Source: an uncultured Porphyromonadaceae bacterium
GTDB taxonomy: Bacteria > Bacteroidota > Bacteroidia > Bacteroidales > Muribaculaceae
Direction of reading: 5' to 3'
DNA length: 11,539 bases
Assembly: GCA_900546835.1 (NCBI GenBank)
Contig: UREH01000069.1
Span: 1 to 11,539, forward strand
Shown piece by piece: positions 7,201-11,539 of the stretch (positions are counted from its first letter, which is position 1; every line of letters starts with the position of its first letter). The translations under genes and the position numbers were made by a program. The notes under the pieces were generated by a model. It saw nothing but the letters and a program-made list of their open reading frames with translations. It was not told the DNA's origin and did not search any database.

Positions 7201-10200
7201 CTCCAAGCCCATATCGCTCGGCTTCGACTTCCCCTACTACGGCAAGAGCTACGATAAGGTATACATCACCAGCTACGGCGGCATCTGCTTCGGCCAAAAC
7301 GAAAGCACCTTCCGCTCGCCGCTCGACGAGAGCAGCTACGGGCTTCCCGGCACCGGTCTGATTTCGGCCTGGGGCTTCCAGATGCCCATGGGTCCCGACT
7401 CGCGCGTGGAATACGCCCGTCAGGACGGCAAGTTCGTCGTCAAGTTCGTCAATACTCTCGGTATCGTCTACGGCACCGACTATATGCCGATTTCCTTCCA
7501 TATCGCCCTCTCGGCCACCGGCGACATCGAAATCTACTACGATGACTTCAGCCCCATGGAGCTCTTCCAGAGCGGCGTCACTACCTTCCTGGCCCTCAAC
7601 GATCCTGAATGCGCCGATCCGCTTGTGCTCACGTCGGCCAACATCGCCTACGATCAGGAAAGCCCGCTCTATCCGCAGATTGCCTCCGGCACCGCATTCC
7701 GCTTCGCCGCTCCCAAGCCCTACTTCGTGCAGAGCGTCGAGCCGGCCACCGGCCTTATCGTGCCCGGCGAGAGCGTTACGCTCACCGCCACCGTCCAGGC
7801 CACCGACGGAATGAACGCAGGTCCGACGGTCAACAATCTGGTAATCTCCAGCAACGACCCGCTTTCGCCCACATCGTTCGTGCGCTTCGACGCCAACATC
7901 ACCGGCGCATCGCTTCTGCCGGTCAGCTCCGTCGAATCGTCGGAGTGTGCCTTCGGCGAAGTGTTCCGCACCGCCGCCGCCACCAAGGCCGTGACGGTAA
8001 AGAACGCCGGACATAACACGATGCACGTCTCCGCCATCGCCCTCACCGGCGATGCCGCCTTCACCCTGCAGACCGAAGCTCCCTTCGACATCGAGCCCGG
8101 TCTCAGTCGCGACATCATGATATCTCTCAATACCGCCGTTGAAGGCACCTACGCCGGCTCGCTGACCATCACCACCGACGGCGGCGACCAGACCGTAGCC
8201 GTCAGCGCCACTGTAATCGGATGCCCCGACATCGCCCTGAGCTACGACGCCATCACCGAGACTCTCGAGAGCGGCACCTCGAAGGCCCTCCCGCTCGAAA
8301 TCTCCAACACCGGCGACGAACCTCTTGCCTACAGCGTTCTCCCATCCACTATGGTCAGCTTCCCGGCTGCCGTCGATTCCGAGGCGAAAACCACCTACTC
8401 CTACCGTAGTAAAATCGACGACCCGACCGTTGAATTCAGCTGGATCGACAACACCAAGGCCGACGGCGTAGTTCACCACGGCTACGACTACTTTACCAAC
8501 AACGACTACTACGAACTCGAGCTTCCTTTCCCCTTCACCTTCTACGGCAAGGAATATACGAAGGCCTACGTATACATCACCGGTTTCGTATCGTTCACCC
8601 GTATGGCCGACCAGCACGACATTCCGCAGCCACCGGCCGAATTCCCCGCAGGCTCCATCTACAGCAACCTGATCGCTCCCTACTGGGGCATGCATACAAT
8701 GGCTGTCGACTCGGCCGACGGCGTGTTCCACACCGTGTCCGACAGCGAGGTGGTAATCTCCTTCATCGGCTACGGCAACTCGATGAACAAAGACGTTAAC
8801 TACCAGCTCATCATGCGCCCCGACGGAACGTTCAAGTTCCAGTATGCCGCCAACGACGAGAACGCCCAGCTGATGGGCATCTTCGGAACGGCCGGCGTAT
8901 CGGCCCCCGGCGGTCAGGAAGGTGTACGTCTCGGCGAGCGCCTTGTGGCTTTCGGAAATGCGGTTGAGTTCAGCCCTGTCAGTGAGATGACACTTGCTCC
9001 CGGCGCCAAAAAGACACTCGACGTTACCCTCGCCGCCACCCAGCTTGCCGGCGAATACACCGGCTCGCTCGACATACTCACCAACGTCCCCTCCAAGGAG
9101 CGCGTATCTATCCCCGTCAGCCTTACCGTCACCGGTACGCCCGAGGCCGTATTCCCCGCCGACGTGGAGATTACCCAGACCGTAGGCTACACCGACATGA
9201 ACCATCCGTTGGCTCCGATAGGCGTTCCCTACGCTGCATATCTTACCGTTGAGAACAAGGGTACCGCACCCTTCTCGATCGATGCCGTCAGCTACACGTC
9301 GCCCACGATAATCGACGAGTGGTTCGGCAACGAGATCAACCTCTTCGACCTCTGGTATTACGCCGACGAGCTCGACGGGATCACAGGCGAACCCACTGGC
9401 AACAAGGCCTGGCAGCAGTATATGCCCGGCTTTATGGCTCCCGTCACCGTGGGCCGCGAGCCCGTGCAGTTTGCCGTGCCCGTCACCAATGCGGCCTATA
9501 CCCCGGGCGAGTATGAGATTCCCGTCACCTTCACCGTATCCGGTCTCGACGACCTCACCGAGAAGACCGTCAATGTGAAGATTACCATCACGCCCGCTCC
9601 CGTCGCAGTGCTCGACCGCGAGGAGGTGCATATCGAAGGCGCCGTGCCCGGCTCCGTCGGCACCGAGACCCTCGGCCTCTCCAACTACGGCGAATACGGC
9701 CTCGACTACACGCTCTATATCGATCCCACCGGCAAGGGTGAGGAAATCGAAGAGGGTGGTGGCGGCATCGCCCCCATGCTGACTGCAGTGGCCAAGGCTC
9801 CGGCCGTGGCTCCCGCCGAGCAGCTCCGCGCGGCTATCCGTCCCTTCTCCACCGAAGCCACCGACAATATCTACGACGCTCCCGACAAGAGCAAGTTCCC
9901 CTACAATAAGGCTCTTTACTATCCTACCATAGGTACGTACTACAACGTCGGATCCTTTAACACGTTCGACGACTTCAAGGCCTCCGTGCAGTTCGTCTCG
10001 CCCGAAGGCGGTATCAACATCAGTCATATCTACACCGCCCTCAACTATACCAAAGGCTCCGGCGACTACAATGTCCAGGTCGACATCGTATCGGGAACCT
10101 CGCCCGTAGGTCAGACCGTTCTCGGCCACGGTTCGTATGTGATTCAGGGTGGCGGCTCCGCCGGCGAGATGGTTCTGATTCCGCTCGACCGCCCGCTCTT

Positions 10201-11491
10201 CATCCCCGAAGGCTCCGACTTCTGCGTGGTATTGAACTGCCCCAAGGGTGTACAGACGCCACTCTTCGCCGCCGTCAAGGAAGGCGACCTCGTCGAAGGC
10301 CGCTATATGAACTACTACGATTCCGCAGGCTGGTACGACTTCGGCTCCTATTGGAACGGCCAGTACGGCAACCTCGGTTTCCTCATCAGCTGTGTGGAGA
10401 CCCAGGCCGGCAAGTTCTGGCTCAATTTCGCCGAGGGAACCACCGCCTCCGGTAAAGTGGAAGCAGGCGAAACAGCCTCCGTAGGCCTCACCTACGATAC
10501 AGACGCCGCTCCCATGGAGAAGGGCAACAAGGCCATGCTCGTGCTCAAGAGCAACGACCCCGGCCAGCCCGTGGTCAACATCCCCGTGATTCTCGATAAG
10601 AACGGCGCTCCGAAAATCGCCTCCGAGTCGGCTGTGGTATATGCCGCCGAAGGCGCTGTTACCGCCGTCACACTCACCGTCAGCGAGGCCGAAGGCGACG
10701 ACTTCACCGTAGCCCTCGACGACAACGGCCAGCACGCCACCATCGTCTCCGCTACGCCCGACGCCGGCTCCGCCACCATCGACGGCGCCAATGTGGCCGT
10801 AACCGGTGCATCCACCGTTGAGCTCGGCATCGAGCTGCGTCCCGACTATGGTGACGCCGGCAGCTACTGGATGACCTTCACCGCCGCCGACAGCCATGGC
10901 TCCTCCACGGCCCACACCGTAAGCTACGTCGTCGAGCACTCCAACCGCGCTCCCCAGGCCGTAGAGCCGACTCCGCTCATGGTGCTCCTCGGCGCATCGA
11001 CCACCCCCGTCGACCTCTCCGCGCTCTTCACCGACCCCGACGGCGATGTCCTCACATATGCCGTCTCCGGCGGCGACGACCGCATTGCCCAGCTCTTCGT
11101 ATCGGGTAAGGACATGATAGTCTACGGCGTGGCCGAAGGCAAGTGCGACGTCACCGTAACAGCCACCGACCCCTCGGAAGCCACGGCCACCAACATCCTC
11201 CCCGTTGAAGTCAGCAAGACCCTCGGCATCGACGCCGTCACCGTAGAGAGCAGCCTCAGCGTATATCCCAACCCGGCCCACAGCACCGTCAACATCCGTT
11301 GCGACTTCTCGGCCGCCGACGCCTCGATTGCCCTCTACGACATCGCCGGTGCCCGTGTTCTCAGCCGTAAGGCTGACATCACCGAAGGCCAACCCGTCGC
11401 CCTCGACGTCGAAGCACTCACCCCCGGCACCTACCTGCTGCGCCTCGAATCTCCGGCCCACAGCGTAACCGCCATCGTAATCAAGCGCTGA
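3776..11491 (+). CDS. Giant secreted S8 (subtilisin-like) serine protease with T9SS type A sorting domain
   Basis: A predicted extracellular or cell-surface endopeptidase of 2571 residues. In order: Sec signal peptide (1-25), prodomain (about 26-160), S8 catalytic domain (about 162-503), fibronectin type III domain (508-614), a long array of Ig/ASH-like domains with inserted beta-domains (625-2277), two cadherin/Ig-like domains (2281-2480) and a T9SS type A C-terminal domain (2488-2571). The triad D208, H263, S442 and oxyanion N372 are present, so it should be active. It is far longer than typical subtilases because of the C-terminal array. The start has a good signal peptide (MLKYYIRKLALLLIAGVGVA) and follows a strong promoter. 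Coding is continuous, with no frameshift. It is probably monocistronic, though its 3' end is near the window edge. Substrate is unknown: nutritional protein degradation, processing of surface proteins and adhesion are all possible. Confidence 0.95.
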   Translation: MLKYYIRKLALLLIAGVGVALPMHAEAPLARRGVVRVELQPEAAAKVGRQARVARKGAKLSTGLQSLSATAQKLNAVSMEPVFVSTPATAERHAKWGLDRWYDIKFDESIAPEEAVALMERTPGVVKAHKIVPMQRMEGGNNFVKIGKQMASAMTASAMPFNDPRLPLQWHYHNDGSIADTRAGADINLFNAWKETTGRPEVVVAIIDGGVDYTHEDLAANMLVNEAEANGLPGVDDDGNGFIDDIYGYNFVTNSGEVYPHDHGTHVAGTVAAVTNNGVGVAGVAGGDGTPGSGCRIFSAQVFDSRAGAGEGDFAKAIVYAADRGASIAQCSWGWGEAGYCEPSVLAAIDYFTEAPRTEVMTGGLCIFATGNFGATGDWWPACYEKCLSVAAMTSMGTPASYSNYGEWVDVVAPGGLMDYNSALGVLSTLPGNEYGFNEGTSMATPHVSGIAALILSKNGKPDLLNETLRQQIVTSVNDFYSLNPSAKGLFGSGYVDAAKALRMSDGTAPEAVAAITLAPSQEEINVKWTIPAASDNNVNHHLLYYSTEAFDATSDLSKIPSVIVDTKFIDSGAEFSYDLTGLTPMTQYWIALRAVDRWGNASDLSPVVSASTNAGPLMTLPDGGMTVAVTTDATAGVTAGSFTIGNDDEGLLKWSAFTRTVPASLFGVQRPNPGKVKAYAGRMGFIPFAAPKTYFDVEDYDPDTYPQTMTNYDILRAYIGESDPSLPNSLAQMFTVSATDYPQGFNLTHVNLQGAHGQNPVIQIYRGTSISSATLESTVDYQFWIYDYDIALGEQLFFAPGESFWVVFHFPASTELYPLGLGEAVDGYNENCSFMSTDNGQTWSRLSEVLKGSSYADAPKAWAVKAISKNPDWSQLLELTPSEGQVAHGETQTVSVSTGSNRLINGTYSANIRFTTNESAKNTLVVPVSITASGSKPEIVGPKVVNFGDLLVGQTKKATVRIYNKGYGTFSSSVWGTPGIYSDKISSSSEHFAGPDMVSGGFPARAYKEFEVTYCPQTSGSHTGVITFTDRDGLQYRLMVQGVATDPAKIAVDPAVVNVGDLEVGADPATFEFNISNTGKYPLEYVLPRFSDATIDGATGSAHRFGYTWTSTLDGTAEYDGNPALNAATDISGQFTDDVYLSKPISLGFDFPYYGKSYDKVYITSYGGICFGQNESTFRSPLDESSYGLPGTGLISAWGFQMPMGPDSRVEYARQDGKFVVKFVNTLGIVYGTDYMPISFHIALSATGDIEIYYDDFSPMELFQSGVTTFLALNDPECADPLVLTSANIAYDQESPLYPQIASGTAFRFAAPKPYFVQSVEPATGLIVPGESVTLTATVQATDGMNAGPTVNNLVISSNDPLSPTSFVRFDANITGASLLPVSSVESSECAFGEVFRTAAATKAVTVKNAGHNTMHVSAIALTGDAAFTLQTEAPFDIEPGLSRDIMISLNTAVEGTYAGSLTITTDGGDQTVAVSATVIGCPDIALSYDAITETLESGTSKALPLEISNTGDEPLAYSVLPSTMVSFPAAVDSEAKTTYSYRSKIDDPTVEFSWIDNTKADGVVHHGYDYFTNNDYYELELPFPFTFYGKEYTKAYVYITGFVSFTRMADQHDIPQPPAEFPAGSIYSNLIAPYWGMHTMAVDSADGVFHTVSDSEVVISFIGYGNSMNKDVNYQLIMRPDGTFKFQYAANDENAQLMGIFGTAGVSAPGGQEGVRLGERLVAFGNAVEFSPVSEMTLAPGAKKTLDVTLAATQLAGEYTGSLDILTNVPSKERVSIPVSLTVTGTPEAVFPADVEITQTVGYTDMNHPLAPIGVPYAAYLTVENKGTAPFSIDAVSYTSPTIIDEWFGNEINLFDLWYYADELDGITGEPTGNKAWQQYMPGFMAPVTVGREPVQFAVPVTNAAYTPGEYEIPVTFTVSGLDDLTEKTVNVKITITPAPVAVLDREEVHIEGAVPGSVGTETLGLSNYGEYGLDYTLYIDPTGKGEEIEEGGGGIAPMLTAVAKAPAVAPAEQLRAAIRPFSTEATDNIYDAPDKSKFPYNKALYYPTIGTYYNVGSFNTFDDFKASVQFVSPEGGINISHIYTALNYTKGSGDYNVQVDIVSGTSPVGQTVLGHGSYVIQGGGSAGEMVLIPLDRPLFIPEGSDFCVVLNCPKGVQTPLFAAVKEGDLVEGRYMNYYDSAGWYDFGSYWNGQYGNLGFLISCVETQAGKFWLNFAEGTTASGKVEAGETASVGLTYDTDAAPMEKGNKAMLVLKSNDPGQPVVNIPVILDKNGAPKIASESAVVYAAEGAVTAVTLTVSEAEGDDFTVALDDNGQHATIVSATPDAGSATIDGANVAVTGASTVELGIELRPDYGDAGSYWMTFTAADSHGSSTAHTVSYVVEHSNRAPQAVEPTPLMVLLGASTTPVDLSALFTDPDGDVLTYAVSGGDDRIAQLFVSGKDMIVYGVAEGKCDVTVTATDPSEATATNILPVEVSKTLGIDAVTVESSLSVYPNPAHSTVNIRCDFSAADASIALYDIAGARVLSRKADITEGQPVALDVEALTPGTYLLRLESPAHSVTAIVIKR
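4259..5284 (+). other. S8 peptidase catalytic domain
   Basis: Catalytic Asp is in VVVAIIDGGVDYTHEDL (D208, bases 4397-4399). His is in HDHGTHVAGT (H263, 4562-4564). Oxyanion Asn is in FATGNFG (N372, 4889-4891). Ser is in GTSMATPHVSG (S442, 5099-5101). An acidic loop, VDDDGNGFIDD (235-245), lies between Asp and His, resembles a calcium-binding loop and recurs in related secreted subtilases. Six cysteines lie in the domain (295, 331, 341, 366, 383, 387). Confidence 0.95.
5297..5617 (+). other. Fibronectin type III domain
   Basis: Residues 508-614 begin TAPEAVAAITL and include INVKWTIPAASDNN, HHLLYYSTE and LTGLTPMTQYWIALRAVDRWGN, ending LSPVVSASTN. These are the core strands and Trp/Tyr positions of FnIII domains, which often follow the S8 domain in secreted bacterial proteases. 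Confidence 0.8.
5648..10606 (+). repeat. Alternating split and intact Ig/ASH-like domains
   Basis: Seven Ig/ASH-like units (residues 625-2277). Each starts with a NxGxxxLxY/W-type strand (DDEGLLKW, NTGKYPLEY, NTGDEPLAY, NYGEYGLDY, NKGYGTF, NAGHNTMHV, NKGTAPFSI). Each ends with GxYxxxxxI or similar and a VPV-like strand. Units 1, 3, 5 and 7 are interrupted by an inserted domain; units 2 (938-1047), 4 (1383-1482) and 6 (1790-1940) are not. Inserts 1 (about 666-873) and 4 (2025-2210) are jelly-roll-like and share the pattern xPGESFWVVF / PEGSDFCVVL. Inserts 2 (1100-1312) and 3 (1537-1733) share the pattern LGFDFPYYGKSYDKVYIT / LPFPFTFYGKEYTKAYVYIT. Boundaries are approximate. Confidence 0.7.
10616..11215 (+). 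other. Two cadherin/Ig-like domains
   Basis: Residues 2281-2389 hold a divergent beta-domain ending YWMTFTAADSHGSSTAHTVS. Residues 2390-2480 hold a clearer cadherin-like one, with NRAP at the start, VDLSALFTDPDGDVLTYAVS in the middle and CDVTVTATDPSEATATN at the end. The DPDGD motif suggests calcium binding. They act as spacers before the sorting domain. Confidence 0.7.
11237..11488 (+). other. T9SS type A C-terminal sorting domain
   Basis: Residues 2488-2571 begin with SLSVYPNPAHSTVNIRCD, continue with IALYDIAGARVLS and LTPGTYLLRLES, and end VTAIVIKR. VYPNPA, the YDxxGxxV strand, the PGxYxLRL strand and the terminal Lys-Arg are hallmarks of type A signals. In known systems the T9SS exports the protein across the outer membrane, then removes this domain and usually attaches the protein to surface A-type lipopolysaccharide or releases it. 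No T9SS machinery genes are in the window. Confidence 0.92.
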
Positions 11492-11539
11492 GTAACAATA
11501 GAAAATCCTTTAGAATCCCATCTTCGCGATGCGCCGGAC
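11492..11539. other. Downstream flank, no feature seen
   Basis: 48 bases after the protease stop. No hairpin with a T-run, open frame or promoter is visible, so the terminator of the protease gene, or a following gene, would lie beyond the window. Confidence 0.5.

Noticed and set aside
6878..11461. A 1527-codon open frame on the minus strand, antisense to the S8 protease
   Set aside because: Its product is a Gly/Val/Glu/His/Asp-rich string with no recognisable domain. It is the expected shadow of a GC-rich gene whose codons mostly end in C, which removes stop codons from the antisense frame. The plus-strand frame has a full, recognisable domain series.
1..11539. Mobile elements, CRISPR arrays, defence or toxin-antitoxin genes
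   Set aside because: No transposase, integrase, evenly spaced short repeats, target duplications or paired small genes were found. The window is two housekeeping genes and one large secreted protease.

Overview
The window looks like chromosome of a Bacteroidota member, most likely order Bacteroidales. RecA and MetK both have the Bacteroidota forms. Promoter-like sites match the Bacteroides -7 element (TAnnTTTG), start codons lack Shine-Dalgarno sequences, and the largest protein ends in a type IX secretion (T9SS) sorting domain. GC-rich coding DNA, AT-rich intergenic DNA and a giant T9SS cargo protein would fit a gut Muribaculaceae-type lineage, but that family-level guess is inference.

Layout: positions 1-63 may hold the tail of an upstream gene, followed by a strong plus-strand terminator (67-118). 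Positions 119-572 are an AT-rich leader region with several -7-like elements, inverted repeats and an A/T palindrome. recA follows on the plus strand (573-1766). It converges on metK, which is on the minus strand (1979-3295), and each gene has its own intrinsic terminator in the 212-base gap. A 480-base divergent region (3296-3775) carries a metK promoter and leader, a long imperfect inverted repeat, and a well-formed promoter for the next gene. That gene (3776-11491) encodes a 2571-residue secreted S8 (subtilisin-like) serine protease. The last 48 bases show nothing recognisable.

The three genes do not form a pathway. RecA serves DNA repair and recombination, and MetK makes S-adenosylmethionine; both are core cytoplasmic functions. 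The protease is a Sec- and T9SS-exported surface or extracellular protein with an intact Asp/His/Ser triad. Most of its length is a beta-rich stalk. In that stalk, Ig/ASH-like domains split by an inserted domain alternate strictly with uninterrupted ones, and the inserts follow the order J-N-N-J. This architecture is the most unusual thing in the window. The most speculative regulatory observation is a SAM-II-like arrangement of motifs immediately before the metK start codon.
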